Source: Stakelama flava
GTDB taxonomy: Bacteria > Pseudomonadota > Alphaproteobacteria > Sphingomonadales > Sphingomonadaceae
DNA length: 64,000 nt
Direction of reading: 5' to 3'
Assembly (NCBI RefSeq): GCF_019351405.1
Contig: NZ_JAHWZX010000006.1
Location: forward strand, 62,001 to 126,000
The stretch's first letter is position 1. The number at the start of each line of letters is the position of its first letter. The position numbers were made by a program, and so were the translations under genes. Positions 1 to 9,747 of the stretch are shown in pieces. Under the pieces are notes generated by a model. It was not told the origin of the DNA and made no database searches. It saw only the letters and a program-made list of their open reading frames with translations.

Positions 1-842
1 ATGTTCCACAATGTCCCGCTTGCATTGTCCTGACGCAGCTGCACCGCGGCATAGGGCCAGCGGCCGGTGCGTGGATCGTCCAGCCCGACCGGCTTCATCG
101 GACCGTGGCGCAGCGTGTCGATGCCGCGCTCCGCCATCACTTCGATCGGCATGCAGCCGTCGAAATAGGGCGTATCCTTTTCCCAGTCCTTGAACTCACC
201 CTTTTCGCCGTCGATCAGTCCCTGAACGAAGGCGATATATTGCTCCTTGTCGAGCGGGCAGTTGATGTAATCCTTTCCATCCCCTTTGTTCCACCGGCTC
301 TGGAACCATGCGACATCGAAATCGATGCTGTCGCGATAGACGATCGGCGCGATCGCGTCGAAAAAGGCGAGCGCGTCAGCGCCCGTCGCCGACCCGATCG
401 CGTCGGCAAGCACCGGCGCGGTTAGCGGCCCGGTCGCGACGATGGTGAGGCCCTCGGTGGGGAGCACCGCCACCTTTTCACGCACCAGCGTGATGTTGGG
501 ATGGCCCTCCAGCGCCGCTGTCACGCCTGCCGAGAAACCGTCGCGATCGACCGCGAGGGCGGAGCCCGCCGGCACCTTGTGCTTGTCGCCCATCGCCATG
601 ATGAGCGAATCGAGCCCGCGCATTTCGGCATGGAGCAGCCCGACGGCATTGCTTTCGGCATCGTCCGAACGGAAGCTGTTAGAGCATACAAGTTCGGCCA
701 GATGATCGGTCTGATGCGCAGGCGTCATGTCGCCGGAGCCGCGCATTTCGGACAGGCGGACGCGCTTGCCCTGATTGGCGAGCTGCCAAGCGGCTTCCGA
801 ACCGGCGAGGCCGCCGCCGATGATGTGCACGTCGTAGGTCAT
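1..842 (-). CDS. trmFO: TrmFO, folate-dependent tRNA uridine-54 methyltransferase (3' end outside the window)
   Basis: FAD- and methylenetetrahydrofolate-dependent enzyme that forms ribothymidine at position 54 of the tRNA T-loop. I translated the minus strand directly: it starts at 842 with [18 protein letters not shown], a Rossmann FAD-binding motif ([11 protein letters not shown]), followed by family-typical stretches such as [20 protein letters not shown] and [17 protein letters not shown]. It stays open to the window edge for 280 codons, so about 170 residues of the usual ~450 are missing. The end still reads [14 protein letters not shown], as in the family. Nothing looks broken inside. 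It is divergent from the MFS gene, with a 249-bp gap that shows no other feature. Confidence 0.93.
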   Translation of the reverse strand, partial: MTYDVHIIGGGLAGSEAAWQLANQGKRVRLSEMRGSGDMTPAHQTDHLAELVCSNSFRSDDAESNAVGLLHAEMRGLDSLIMAMGDKHKVPAGSALAVDRDGFSAGVTAALEGHPNITLVREKVAVLPTEGLTIVATGPLTAPVLADAIGSATGADALAFFDAIAPIVYRDSIDFDVAWFQSRWNKGDGKDYINCPLDKEQYIAFVQGLIDGEKGEFKDWEKDTPYFDGCMPIEVMAERGIDTLRHGPMKPVGLDDPRTGRWPYAAVQLRQDNASGTLWN

Positions 843-1091
843 GAAATTGTTTAACTTCTCACTTTCGCGCATGTCGTAGAACAATGTAGCCGGCTCTAAA
901 GCCTTCGTGCGCACGCTGTAAACGATATCGGAAAGCGTGCGGGCAGGACAGGGCGAGGAGTACAGCGACGCGGCCATTCTGCCGCGGGCATGGGAACTGG
1001 ATTGCCGCGCCCTTCCGGGTTCGCATTGGCGAATTTCTATGCCCTCACAGTCAGACTTCCTTTTTAGCCGCTTCTTCTGCACAGCGGGCCG

Positions 1092-2348
1092 ATGCTTTCC
1101 TTTGCGCGCGATAACTGGCGGTTTACCCGCGACAATGGCCGGTGGATCGGCGGCGGGTTTTTGCTGACGCTGTTTTCGAGCTTCGGGCAGACCTTTTTCA
1201 TCGGGCTGTCGGGCAATGACATTCGCGCTACGTTTCACCTGTCGGGCGGCGCGTTCGGCGGGCTGTATATGCTGGCGACGCTGGGAAGCGCGCTGTCGCT
1301 GCCCTGGCTGGGGCGCACGCTTGACCTGATGCCGGGGTGGAAGGTGGCGCGCTTTGCGCTGCCGATGCTGGCGGCGGCATGTGTTCTGATCGCGCTGGCA
1401 CCCACTATCGTGCTGCTGTGCATCGCGCTCTATCTGCTGCGTCTGTTCGGGCAGGGGATGATGACCGAAATCGCCTATACCGAGGTCGGCCGCTGGTTCG
1501 TTGCCAACCGGGGCAGGGCGATGGCGCTGGTGACGCCGGGAATCATGCTGGGTAACGCCGTATTGCCGGTGGCGTTCGTGCTGCTGCACCAGTCAATCGG
1601 ATGGCATGGCGCATGGCTGGTGTCGGCGGGGCTAATCGTGCTGGTCGGATGGCCGGCAATTCTCGCGCTGATCCGTGTCGAGCGAGTGCCGCATTCGAGC
1701 GAGGCGGGATCGGCGAGTGCGCGCACCGCGCGCGACTGGACGCGCGGGCAGGTGATCCGTGATCCAGTGCTGTATCTGTTGCTGGCGGGTACGTTGGCGC
1801 CGCCGTTCATCGGGACGGTGATCTTTTTTCATCAGGGATATCTGATCGAGCTTCGCGGCTATGACCCGCTCGCTTTTGCCGCGGCGTTTCCTGTGATGGC
1901 GGTGACGACGGTGGTGTTCGGATTCGTGTGCGGGCATCTGGTCGACCGGTTCGGAGCCTTGCGGCTGCTGCCCTTCTTCCTCGCGCCGCTGACAATTGCG
2001 TCGCTGGCGGTCGGATTGGTGACGCCCTTATGGGGTGTCTATCTGTTCATGCTGCTGCTGGGGGTAAGCAACGGGTTCACCCAGAATTTGATGGGGGCGC
2101 TTTGGCCCGAAGTGTATGGGCTGGCCAATCTGGGCGGTATCCGCGCGATAACGGTGTCGGCGATGGTGCTTTCAACCGCGCTGGGGCCGGGTATTACCGG
2201 CGCGTTCATCGACTGGGGCGTGGCGCTGCCGACGCAGATGCTGTGGATGGCAGGCTGGTGCGTGGTGGCTTCGTTGTCGCTTGGATACGCGGCGAGGAAA
2301 GTGAGGGTGCGTGAGGCGGACCGGCGGGATTTGGGGGTTCGGGTTTAG
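1092..2348 (+). CDS. MFS transporter
   Basis: Predicted inner-membrane secondary transporter of 418 residues with about twelve hydrophobic segments, the standard major-facilitator size. The N-terminus ([20 protein letters not shown]) resembles the first helix of bacterial MFS proteins of the nitrate/NarK-like or YcaD-like type. A charged loop with an arginine-rich stretch ([15 protein letters not shown]) separates the two six-helix halves, as expected. The substrate cannot be inferred from sequence or context. The ATG at 1092 has only a weak purine stretch before it, so the start is moderately sure. It stands alone, between trmFO (divergent) and a small membrane protein gene. Confidence 0.85.
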   Translation: MLSFARDNWRFTRDNGRWIGGGFLLTLFSSFGQTFFIGLSGNDIRATFHLSGGAFGGLYMLATLGSALSLPWLGRTLDLMPGWKVARFALPMLAAACVLIALAPTIVLLCIALYLLRLFGQGMMTEIAYTEVGRWFVANRGRAMALVTPGIMLGNAVLPVAFVLLHQSIGWHGAWLVSAGLIVLVGWPAILALIRVERVPHSSEAGSASARTARDWTRGQVIRDPVLYLLLAGTLAPPFIGTVIFFHQGYLIELRGYDPLAFAAAFPVMAVTTVVFGFVCGHLVDRFGALRLLPFFLAPLTIASLAVGLVTPLWGVYLFMLLLGVSNGFTQNLMGALWPEVYGLANLGGIRAITVSAMVLSTALGPGITGAFIDWGVALPTQMLWMAGWCVVASLSLGYAARKVRVREADRRDLGVRV

Positions 2349-2431
2349 GGCGTTAGGCAGTTGATCAGCGCGTAGAAAAAGCAATCGGATTGTAACTTGA
2401 TCGCCGCCTGCACTCAGATAAAATCATCCAG

Positions 2432-2641
2432 ATGCTCAACTACGTTCGTCTGTGGCAAATTGTATTGGCTATGGCTTTCATCACGACGGTAGTGTTCGGC
2501 ATAGAAGGGGCAATCGTGTGGGCTGTTCCCTCGATAGTTGCTTGGATTCTCAACCGCACTCGTTCGGACGGGTCGAAGAGTTACACAGTAGCTTTAGTCA
2601 TCTGGATGATCATGTTCGCTTTGTTAGCTTACGGTCGATAG
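2432..2641 (+). CDS. Small membrane protein of unknown function
   Basis: A 69-residue ORF with two clear hydrophobic segments (about residues 7-40 and 51-67) joined by a short polar hairpin NRTRSDGSKS, ending in YGR. I do not recognise the family. Support comes from the membrane-protein pattern, a plausible ATG, and a position that fills an otherwise empty gap on the same strand as the MFS gene. Base composition here is clearly lower in GC than in the neighbours, which may mean recent acquisition or a weakly conserved gene. A chance ORF cannot be ruled out. Confidence 0.45.
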   Translation: MLNYVRLWQIVLAMAFITTVVFGIEGAIVWAVPSIVAWILNRTRSDGSKSYTVALVIWMIMFALLAYGR

Positions 2642-2754
2642 GAAATGGCCTAGCCGCCTAGTCGAGCATTGAGAGAAATCTCATAACTAAACTGCTGGTT
2701 GAACTCTCCGAGGAGTAGTGCTGGCGCTGTAGGCAGTCGCTCGCCTTTTTTTGG

Positions 2755-2850
2755 GATGCGTCCTTGCGAGCAATAGCGAAGCAATCCAGCGGTGCGCGCG
2801 GCGCTTTTGGATTACTTCGTCGCCTTCGGCTTCTCGCAATGACGGAGGGA
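2755..2850. repeat. Intergenic inverted-repeat element (REP-like)
   Basis: Imperfect inverted repeat: the left arm at 2764-2789 (TTGCGAGCAATAGCGAAGCA...) pairs with the right arm at 2807-2839, which contains GGATTACTTCGTCGCCTTCG and ends TCTCGCAATGACGG. The pattern (TTGCGAG...GAAGCAATCCA, then TGGATT.CTTCGTC...TCGCAATGAC) matches a short palindromic repeat I know to be scattered between genes in many Alphaproteobacteria. It lies between the small membrane protein and the convergent DUF952 gene, where it may also act as a weak terminator. Only one copy is visible in this window, so the repeat call rests on recognition. Confidence 0.6.
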
Positions 2851-2886
2851 CGGCGGTGGCCAGCTCGATAACCGGGTGACGCTGGG

Positions 2887-3240
2887 TCACCCCGCCACGG
2901 GCAGTTTCACCATGCCGTCCTCGTCGCGTTCGAGCGGGCTGTAGCCGATCACGGTGTCGAGGCGGATTTTGCCGTAGAGGTGCGGAAACTCGGCGCCGTC
3001 GCGCGCCTTTTCCCAGCGGATCTGGCGGCCGAGCACCTCCAGGTCCACCGCGAGCACCCACAAATCTTCATCGGACACGTCCTTGAAGTGCAGATTCACC
3101 GTTTCGGTGAGTTGGTCGGCGGTCGACAGGTGAACATAGCCGTCCTTGCGATCGACCTCCGATCCCTCGAACCGGTCCGCTTCGAAGAGCGGCATCTCTT
3201 CATCCGTCAGAACCTTGTACGCGATTTCGGGGCGATCCAT
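2887..3240 (-). CDS. DUF952 family protein
   Basis: A 117-residue cytosolic protein of the DUF952 family, whose function is unknown. The opening IAYKVLTDEE, the YVHLSTADQL.ET segment at about residues 36-46, the LWVLAVDLEVLG strand and FPHLYGKI near residues 88-95 are the recognisable conserved blocks. DUF952 has been compared structurally with ADP-ribosyltransferase-like folds, but no activity should be assigned from sequence. Its ATG follows the gyrA stop with no gap (TGAATG on the minus strand), so it is almost certainly cotranscribed and translationally coupled with gyrA. Confidence 0.88.
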   Translation of the reverse strand: MDRPEIAYKVLTDEEMPLFEADRFEGSEVDRKDGYVHLSTADQLTETVNLHFKDVSDEDLWVLAVDLEVLGRQIRWEKARDGAEFPHLYGKIRLDTVIGYSPLERDEDGMVKLPVAG

Positions 3241-5982
3241 TCAATCCTCCTGGGGGCCGGCTGCTAGGTCCTCCCCGGTATCACCGTCGGGGGTAGGAAC
3301 GCCACCCTCCGGCCCGTCGGAAAGGTCGATTTCCGCCTCGTCCTCGCTTTCCTCGATCTTGGCCGCCGACACGACATGCTCGCCATCGGCCACGCGGAAG
3401 ATCGTCACGCCCTGCGTGTTGCGCCCGGTCATGCGGATGTCGCCGACCATGGTGCGGATCAGCTTCGCCTGATCGGTGACGAGCATGAGCTGTTCGCCGT
3501 CGGTCGCGGGGAAGCTCGCCACGACGGGGCCGTTACGGTCCGACGAGACGATATTCGTGATCCCCTGGCCACCGCGATTGGTGCGGCGATATTCGTACGC
3601 GCTTGTGCGCTTGCCATAGCCGTTGGCGGTGACGGTGAGGATGAACTCCTCGTCGCGTTCGAATTCGGCCATGCGTTCGGAGCTGAGGGTGATGTCGCGC
3701 TCGCCTTCTTTCCACGGTGCGGCCTTCAGATACTGGTCGCGCTCTTCGGGCGTGGCGTCGAAGCCGCGCAGGATCGACATCGAGATGACTTCGTCGCCAT
3801 CGGCAAGCCGGATGCCGCGAACGCCGGTCGAGGTTCGCGACTGGAATTCGCGCACATCGGTGCCGGCGAAGCGGATTGCCTTGCCCAGCCGGGTGGCGAG
3901 GAGGACGTCATTGTCTTCGCTGAGCAACTGCACCCCGATCAGCCGGTCGGTGCTGTCGTCATCGAAGCGCATCGCGATCTTGCCGTTCGAAGGTACGTTG
4001 GTGAATGCGTCCATCGAATTGCGGCGCACCGTGCCTTCGGCGGTCGCGAACATGACGTGAAGGTTCGCCCATTCGCCCTCATCCTCGGGCAATGGCAGGA
4101 CGGTCGAGATGACTTCGCCATTGGCGAGCGGCAACAGGTTGATCATCGGCCGGCCGCGTGTGGCAGGACCGCCTTCGGGCAGGCGCCACACCTTCATCCG
4201 ATACACCTTGCCATGGGTGGAGAAGAACAGCACCGGCGTATGGGTGGAGGTAACGAAGAGCGAGGTGATCGCGTCCTCATCCTTGGTCGCCATGCCGGCG
4301 CGGCCCTTGCCGCCGCGCTTTTGCGCGCGGAACGTGGCGAGCGGGGTGCGCTTGATATAGCCCTGCATGGTCACGGTGACGACCATGTCCTCACGCTCAA
4401 TCAGGTCCTCGTCCTCGATCCCGTCGGCGGCGGCGCCGATTTCGGTACGACGCGGCGTCGCATAGGCATCGCGCACCTCGACCAGCTCCTCGCGCATGAT
4501 TTCGTACAGCTTGGCGCGGTTGGAGAGGATTTCGAGCAGTTCGGCGATCGAATCGGCGAGCTTGGCGAGTTCGTCGCCGATCTCGTCGCGGCCAAGCGCG
4601 GTGAGGCGGTGGAGGCGAAGGTCGAGGATCGCGCGGACCTGCGTGTCCGACAGCGTGTAGGTGTCGCCCTCAATCTCGGTCTCGACCGCTTCGACCAGGC
4701 GGATATAGCTCGCGATTTCGGCGATCGGCCATTCACGCTGCAACAGGTTTTCGCGCGCAACGGCGGGGCTTGCCGAACCGCGGATGATGCGGACGACTTC
4801 GTCGAGATTGGTGACCGCGATGACAAGACCGAGCAAGATATGCGCCCGGTCGCGTGCCTTGGCGAGTTCGAATTTCGACCGCCGCGTAATGACTTCCTCA
4901 CGGAACTTCACAAACGCTTCGATGATGTCGCGAAGGTTCAGCACCTCCGGCCGACCGCCGCGAATGGCGAGCGTGTTGGCGGGGAAGCTCGATTGCGCTG
5001 GCGTGTGACGCCAAAGCTGGTTCAGGACGACCTCGGGCGTGGCGTCACGCTTCAGGTCGATGACGACGCGAACACCCTCGCGGTTCGATTCGTCGCGAAT
5101 GTCCGAAACGCCCTCGATCCGCTTTTCCTTCGCGGCCTCGGCGATCTTCTCAACCAGCCCAGCCTTGCCGACCTGATACGGAATTTCGGTGAGCACGATC
5201 GAGCGCCGTTCACCGCGCTGTTCGATATCGTATTTCGAACGCAGCAGGATCGAGCCCTTGCCGCTTTCATACGCCGAGCGGATGCCCGAACGGCCAAGGA
5301 TCGTCGCGCCGGTCGGAAAGTCCGGACCGGGAATGTGCTCCATCAGCTCTTCGGTCGTGATCGCGCCGTTTTCGATATAGGCGAGGCAGCCGTTGATGAC
5401 TTCGCCCAGATTGTGCGGCGGGACATTGGTCGCCATGCCGACCGCGATGCCGCCCGCGCCGTTGACGAGCAGGTTGGGGAAACGTGCAGGCAGAACCTGC
5501 GGCTCGCGCTCGCTATTGTCGTAGTTCGGCTGAAAATCGACCGTGTCTTTGTCGAGATCGCTCAGCAGCTCGGCGGCGGGGCGCGCGAGGCGCGCTTCGG
5601 TGTACCGCATCGCGGCGGGCGGATCGGGGTCCATCGACCCGAAATTGCCCTGACCGTCGATCAGCGGCACCCGCATCGACCAGTCCTGCGTCATGCGCGC
5701 TAGCGCGTCATAGATCGCGGTATCGCCGTGCGGATGATATTTACCGATCACGTCACCGACGATGCGCGCCGATTTGCGATAGGGCCGGTTGTAATGGAAC
5801 CCGCTTTCATGCGCTGAAAACAGGATGCGCCGGTGCACCGGCTTCAGGCCGTCGCGGACATCGGGAAGCGCGCGGGAGACGATGACGCTCATCGCATAGT
5901 CGAGATAGCTCGACTTCATCTCGTCCACGATCGAGATGGGGGAAATGTCCGAAGGGTCGGCGAGGACGGTCTCGTCGGTCAA
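3241..5982 (-). CDS. gyrA: DNA gyrase subunit A
   Basis: Breakage-reunion subunit of DNA gyrase, 913 residues. The catalytic tyrosine is Y127 in the [10 protein letters not shown] block. The quinolone-determining loop reads [11 protein letters not shown], with T88 and D92 at the positions of E. coli S83 and D87. The C-terminal wrapping domain has the GyrA-box variant QKRGGKG, which separates gyrase from topoisomerase IV. The tail is long and acidic (about residues 860-913). The best start is a TTG ([10 protein letters not shown]), since no in-frame ATG precedes the conserved [19 protein letters not shown] block; the rare start may limit translation. It is followed directly by DUF952. Confidence 0.97.
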   Translation of the reverse strand: MTDETVLADPSDISPISIVDEMKSSYLDYAMSVIVSRALPDVRDGLKPVHRRILFSAHESGFHYNRPYRKSARIVGDVIGKYHPHGDTAIYDALARMTQDWSMRVPLIDGQGNFGSMDPDPPAAMRYTEARLARPAAELLSDLDKDTVDFQPNYDNSEREPQVLPARFPNLLVNGAGGIAVGMATNVPPHNLGEVINGCLAYIENGAITTEELMEHIPGPDFPTGATILGRSGIRSAYESGKGSILLRSKYDIEQRGERRSIVLTEIPYQVGKAGLVEKIAEAAKEKRIEGVSDIRDESNREGVRVVIDLKRDATPEVVLNQLWRHTPAQSSFPANTLAIRGGRPEVLNLRDIIEAFVKFREEVITRRSKFELAKARDRAHILLGLVIAVTNLDEVVRIIRGSASPAVARENLLQREWPIAEIASYIRLVEAVETEIEGDTYTLSDTQVRAILDLRLHRLTALGRDEIGDELAKLADSIAELLEILSNRAKLYEIMREELVEVRDAYATPRRTEIGAAADGIEDEDLIEREDMVVTVTMQGYIKRTPLATFRAQKRGGKGRAGMATKDEDAITSLFVTSTHTPVLFFSTHGKVYRMKVWRLPEGGPATRGRPMINLLPLANGEVISTVLPLPEDEGEWANLHVMFATAEGTVRRNSMDAFTNVPSNGKIAMRFDDDSTDRLIGVQLLSEDNDVLLATRLGKAIRFAGTDVREFQSRTSTGVRGIRLADGDEVISMSILRGFDATPEERDQYLKAAPWKEGERDITLSSERMAEFERDEEFILTVTANGYGKRTSAYEYRRTNRGGQGITNIVSSDRNGPVVASFPATDGEQLMLVTDQAKLIRTMVGDIRMTGRNTQGVTIFRVADGEHVVSAAKIEESEDEAEIDLSDGPEGGVPTPDGDTGEDLAAGPQED

Positions 5983-6110
5983 ATTACAACGCTTTCGGGT
6001 AAGGTTTCAGTGATGTTGCGACCCTAGCCGGTGCGCGGCTTCATCGCAAGCCGCGCGCGCCCGCGCGTACGCGGGCGGAAAGTATGGGGCGATGCGCAGC
6101 CGGGGCAGGG

Positions 6111-6809
6111 TCAGGGAGCGATTTCTTCGCCGTCCCATGCAATGACTTTGCACGTATCCACGGGTTTGAGGCCGTCGATCACGTCGAGAAGCTGAAGCGC
6201 CGCGCGGCCGGGGTCGAACAGCTTTCCGGGCGCCACATTGCCCTGGAACGGCTTCGACAGCGGCGTGTCGACGGTGCCGGGATGGAGCGCGACGACGATC
6301 GAGCGCTTGTTGGTGCGCGTAGCCTCTATTGCCACGCCTTTCACAAGCATGTTGAGCGCGGCCTTGGATGCGCGATAGCCGTGCCAGCCGCCAAGGCGGT
6401 TGTCGGAGATGCTGCCCACCCTTGCCGACAGCGCGGCAAAGACGGCGGCGCTTCCCTGGGCGAGCAGCGGCACGAAATGCTTTGCGACCAGCGCCGGGCC
6501 GATCGCGTTCACCGCGAAGTTGCGCGCCAGCCAGTCGCCGTCGAGATCCTTCATCGCCTTTTCCGGGCCACGCTCACCATCGTGCAGCAGGCCGGTCGCG
6601 ACGATGACGCGATGTAACGGCGGCCCTTTCGCTACGCGTGCGGCAGCGGCTTCGATGCTTGCTTCGTCGGTGATGTCGATATGCGCTTCGCCGCTGCGCG
6701 AACGGGCAAGGCCCCAGACCTTTGCGAACTCACCTTCTTCGACAAGTGCGTCCTCGAGCGCCGCACCGATGCCGCCCGATGCACCGATGACAACTGCGGC
6801 GCGGGTCAT
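6111..6809 (-). CDS. Short-chain dehydrogenase/reductase (C-factor-like)
   Basis: A 232-residue SDR. The N-terminus carries the NAD(P)-binding motif GASGGIGAAL at residues 9-18, and the active-site set is visible as S in SARVGS, then Y and K in GYRASKAALN. The later HPGTVDTPLS block is typical of the C-factor/CsgA-like subgroup. The substrate is unknown. The start codon overlaps the yaaA stop (ATGA), so the two are cotranscribed with yaaA first. The same yaaA-SDR pairing suggests a shared stress or redox context, but that is inference. Confidence 0.9.
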   Translation of the reverse strand: MTRAAVVIGASGGIGAALEDALVEEGEFAKVWGLARSRSGEAHIDITDEASIEAAAARVAKGPPLHRVIVATGLLHDGERGPEKAMKDLDGDWLARNFAVNAIGPALVAKHFVPLLAQGSAAVFAALSARVGSISDNRLGGWHGYRASKAALNMLVKGVAIEATRTNKRSIVVALHPGTVDTPLSKPFQGNVAPGKLFDPGRAALQLLDVIDGLKPVDTCKVIAWDGEEIAP

Positions 6810-7564
6810 GCGCGCGTGAATTGCCAGCGATTTTCGCTGCTTTCATCCGCGTCGAAGCGATAACCATCGGTGTCGAAACCCTTCATCGCGTCGATGTCGG
6901 TCACGCGGTGTTCGCACAGCCAGCGCGCCATCATGCCGCGCGCCTTTTTCGCATGGAAGCTGACGAAGCGCGGGCCGTCGGGGCCGGGTTCGCGAAAGTC
7001 CACGTCGATCACCCGCACCGTTTCGGAAAGTTTGCCCGACACCGCGGCCCAATATTCCTGGCTCGCGAGGTTTAGGACGGTCCCCGACCCTTCGAGCGCG
7101 ACGTCGGCGGCGAGCGCATCGGCGATACGCGATTGCCAGTATTCGTACAGGTTCTTCACCCGGCCCGGCGCCCATTTCGTTCCCATTTCAAGGCGATAGG
7201 GACGAATGGTATCGAGCGGTTTGAGCAATCCGTACAGCCCCGACAGGATGCGCACATGATCCTGCGCGAACGAAATAGCGGGTTCTTCAAGCGTCGCCAC
7301 TTCCAGCCCCCGATACACATCGCCCGAAAAGGCGAACAGGGCCGGGCGTTGGGGTGCGGTTTCAAAATCGCGGAATCGCTGGGCATTCAGCTTGGCGAGC
7401 TTTTCCGAAATGCCCATCAGCTTGCCCAGCTTCGGCGCGCCAAGACGCGCGGCCGAGCGGGCGATGGCATGGGCGTCATCATCGAAACGCGGTGTCGCGA
7501 CGGTGAGGTGGGGAAGATCGGAAGCGAAATCGAGGCTTTTCGCGGGAGAAAGAAGGGCGATCAT
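6806..7564 (-). CDS. yaaA: Peroxide stress protein YaaA (DUF328)
   Basis: A 252-residue cytosolic protein of the YaaA/DUF328 family, which lowers intracellular free iron and limits DNA damage during peroxide stress in E. coli. The start MIALLSPAKSLDF is the family's conserved N-terminus, so I place it at 7564 although the frame stays open 20 codons upstream. Other family blocks are FSGDVYRGL, RILSGLYGLLKPLD and RLEMGTKW. Near the end lies HAKKARGMMARW. It is upstream of, and overlaps by 4 bp, the SDR gene. Confidence 0.95.
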   Translation of the reverse strand: MIALLSPAKSLDFASDLPHLTVATPRFDDDAHAIARSAARLGAPKLGKLMGISEKLAKLNAQRFRDFETAPQRPALFAFSGDVYRGLEVATLEEPAISFAQDHVRILSGLYGLLKPLDTIRPYRLEMGTKWAPGRVKNLYEYWQSRIADALAADVALEGSGTVLNLASQEYWAAVSGKLSETVRVIDVDFREPGPDGPRFVSFHAKKARGMMARWLCEHRVTDIDAMKGFDTDGYRFDADESSENRWQFTRA

Positions 7565-7742
7565 GCGGCATTGCCTAGCGGTGCATTCAAACCGCGTCAA
7601 AGCCATGAAACTACACGCGTTCAAAGCGCGTTCAGCATGACGTTGTTACACGAGGGAAACCGTGCGGCTTGAACGGCGCGCACCCGCCCATTAGACGGGT
7701 TCGCGGCCTGGCACGGCCCCCCGCAAGAGGAGAATTTTGACG

Positions 7743-9047
7743 ATGAAATTCGTATCCAAGGCTGCAATGGCAGCGGCCCTTGCCGTCGGCGTTTCGACGG
7801 CCATGGTGGCGACCGCGCCGATGGCCGCGGCGAAGGACAAGAAGAAGGACGAGGAAAAGCCCCTCGAACTTAGCAAGGAATTCCGCACCGAGGCGCAGGC
7901 TGCGCAGGAAGCGCTGAAAGCGAACGACACCGCGACGGCGAAGACGCATCTCGACGCAGCGGCGAAACTCGCCAAAAGCGACGACGAGAAATATTTCGTT
8001 GCCGCGCTGGGGCTACCGCTCGCTGCGCGCGAACAGGACAATGCGCGGATGAAACCCGCGCTGGAAACGCTGATCGCCAGCCCGCGCACGTCACAGGAAG
8101 ATCGCGCCAAATACAGCTTTTACCGTGGCCAGATCGCGCTGCAGGAAAAGGATAACGACACCGCGCTCAGCTATCTGACCAAGGCCAAGCAGATGGGGTA
8201 TAGCGATCCGCAGCTTCCGCTGCTGATGGCGCGGGTTGAGGCCGATACCGGCGCGACCCAGCAGAGCCTGGCGTCGCTGAAAGAAGCGATCGCGGCGCGC
8301 AAGGCAAGCGGTGAGCAGGTTCCTGAGGATTGGTACAAATTCGGCCTGTCACAGGCGTACAAGGCCAAGGATAATGCGGGCACCAACGATTGGGCGCGCA
8401 TGTGGGTCAGCGCCTATCCGAATGCCGAAAACTGGCGCGACATGATCAAGCTGTACCAGCAGAATGCGCAGGAAAGTGGCGTGAAGATCGACGATGATGC
8501 GCGGCTGGACCTGCTCCGCCTGATGCGCGCGACAAAATCGCTCGCCGGGCAGAATGACTATTACGAATATGCGCTGCTGGCGAACCAGAAGGGGCTGCCC
8601 TACGCTTCGAAGGCGGTAATCGACGAGGGGCGTCAGAATGGCGCGATCCCTGCCAAGGCGCAGAATATCGATGAACTATATTCATCGGCGCAACAGTCGA
8701 TCAAGCGCGACAGTTCGCTCAGTTCGCTGGAAAGCAAGGCGATGGCGTCGGCGAACGGCAAGCTCGCGTCGCAGACCGGCGATGCCTATCTGGCGAATGG
8801 CGATTACCAGAATGCGGTCAAGCTGTATCGTGCTGCTATCCAGAAGGGCGGGGTGGATACGCCCACCGTCAACACCCGGCTTGGTATCGCGCTTGCCGAT
8901 GCGGGCATGACCGATCAGGCGAAGCAAACGTTCCAGTCCGTCAACGCGACTGGCGCACGCGCGGACATCGTGAAGATGTGGATGCTCTATCTCGACAGCA
9001 AGGGCGGCGCGAGCGCGGCGCCCGCCGCAACGCCCAGCGCCGGCTGA
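7743..9047 (+). CDS. Secreted alpha-helical repeat (TPR-like) protein
   Basis: A 434-residue protein with a Sec signal peptide (MKFVSKAAMAAALAVGVSTA, cleavage probably after PMAAA at about residue 28) and a helical, Ala/Lys/Gln-rich body. Several segments look like tetratricopeptide helices, for example AKYSFYRGQIALQEKDNDTA and AYLANGDYQNAVKLYRAAIQ near the C-terminus. I do not recognise a named family; it resembles the uncharacterised periplasmic TPR proteins common in sphingomonads. AGAGGAG at 7726-7732 favours the ATG at 7743 over an in-frame TTG at 7737. A strong terminator follows. Confidence 0.8.
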   Translation: MKFVSKAAMAAALAVGVSTAMVATAPMAAAKDKKKDEEKPLELSKEFRTEAQAAQEALKANDTATAKTHLDAAAKLAKSDDEKYFVAALGLPLAAREQDNARMKPALETLIASPRTSQEDRAKYSFYRGQIALQEKDNDTALSYLTKAKQMGYSDPQLPLLMARVEADTGATQQSLASLKEAIAARKASGEQVPEDWYKFGLSQAYKAKDNAGTNDWARMWVSAYPNAENWRDMIKLYQQNAQESGVKIDDDARLDLLRLMRATKSLAGQNDYYEYALLANQKGLPYASKAVIDEGRQNGAIPAKAQNIDELYSSAQQSIKRDSSLSSLESKAMASANGKLASQTGDAYLANGDYQNAVKLYRAAIQKGGVDTPTVNTRLGIALADAGMTDQAKQTFQSVNATGARADIVKMWMLYLDSKGGASAAPAATPSAG

Positions 9048-9067
9048 CGCTGCGACGAATTTGCTGT

Positions 9068-9103
9068 AAAAGGGGCGGCGCGAGCAACCGGCCGCCCCTT
9101 TTT
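9068..9103. terminator. Bidirectional rho-independent terminator
   Basis: A GC-rich stem, AAAAGGGGCGGC (9068-9079) paired with GCCGCCCCTTTTT (9091-9103), with an 11-nt loop, an A-run on the left and a T-run on the right. It sits between the convergent TPR-like gene and the Lrp/AsnC gene and can serve both strands. Confidence 0.88.
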
Positions 9104-9571
9104 TTAATCTTCGGTTACAGGGATGCCGGGCAACATCTTTGACGTGCGGATGGTGAGCGAGGTTTTCACGCTCGATACGTTCGATGCAGAGGTGAGTTTG
9201 GTGGTGAGCAGTTGCTGAAAACTTTTTAGATCGACCGCGACGATTTTCAGGATGAAGTCGATTTCCCCGTTCAGCATATGGCATTCGCGAATTTCTGGAA
9301 TGTCGGCGACATGGCGTTCGAACGCCTCCAGGTCGCTTTCCGCCTGGCTGCGCAGACTGACCATCGCGAAGACGGTGATCGTATAGCCGAGCGCGAGCGG
9401 ATCGAGTTCGGCATGATAGCCACGGATTGATCCTTCGTCCTCCAGCGCTCGAACGCGTCTGAGGCAGGGCGGGGCGGTAAGTCCAACCCGTTCGGCCAGT
9501 TCGACATTGGTCATTCGCCCGTCGTTTTGAAGCAGCATCAGGATTTGCCGGTCGATATGATCGAGCGCCAT
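9104..9571 (-). CDS. Lrp/AsnC family transcriptional regulator
   Basis: A 155-residue feast/famine regulator. Residues about 4-50 hold the winged HTH: LDHIDRQILMLLQNDGR, then ELAERVGLTAPPCLRRVRAL. The AsnC_trans_reg ligand-binding domain follows (about 65-145), with the usual ECHMLNGEIDFILKIVA strand. The start MALDHIDRQ at 9571 fits the family's length; an 18-codon upstream extension (to 9625) has no family similarity. The upstream region to the kinase gene at 9748 is AT-rich and probably carries divergent promoters. The regulated genes and the amino acid effector cannot be told from here. Confidence 0.93.
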   Translation of the reverse strand: MALDHIDRQILMLLQNDGRMTNVELAERVGLTAPPCLRRVRALEDEGSIRGYHAELDPLALGYTITVFAMVSLRSQAESDLEAFERHVADIPEIRECHMLNGEIDFILKIVAVDLKSFQQLLTTKLTSASNVSSVKTSLTIRTSKMLPGIPVTED

Positions 9572-9703
9572 GGGGTACTCCGCTAAAGGGGCGTGTGTTT
9601 CGTGCTTGGGTTGGTAGGCCAGCATAATATAATTACCGCTTAACGCAATTGTCCCACAATGCGACGCGAAAATTATCGCGCTTCAAGCGCCTGAACCTCG
9701 ACG

Positions 9704-9718
9704 TTAAGCAATCATTTA
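9704..9718 (+). promoter_or_regulatory. Possible CtrA-type half-sites (TTAA-N7-TTTA)
   Basis: TTAA at 9704-9707 and TTTA at 9715-9718, separated by seven bases, 30 bp before the start of the kinase-like gene. The established CtrA box is TTAA-N7-TTAA, so this is one mismatch away. It is a short pattern in a locally AT-rich region and could be chance. Confidence 0.25.
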
Positions 9719-9747
9719 CGCCGTGAATCGATGCGGCGATATGGAAC

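Noticed and set aside
3376..5703. 775-codon open frame on the plus strand opposite gyrA
   Set aside because: It mirrors gyrA codons in a GC-rich genome; no family similarity, and gyrA is certain.
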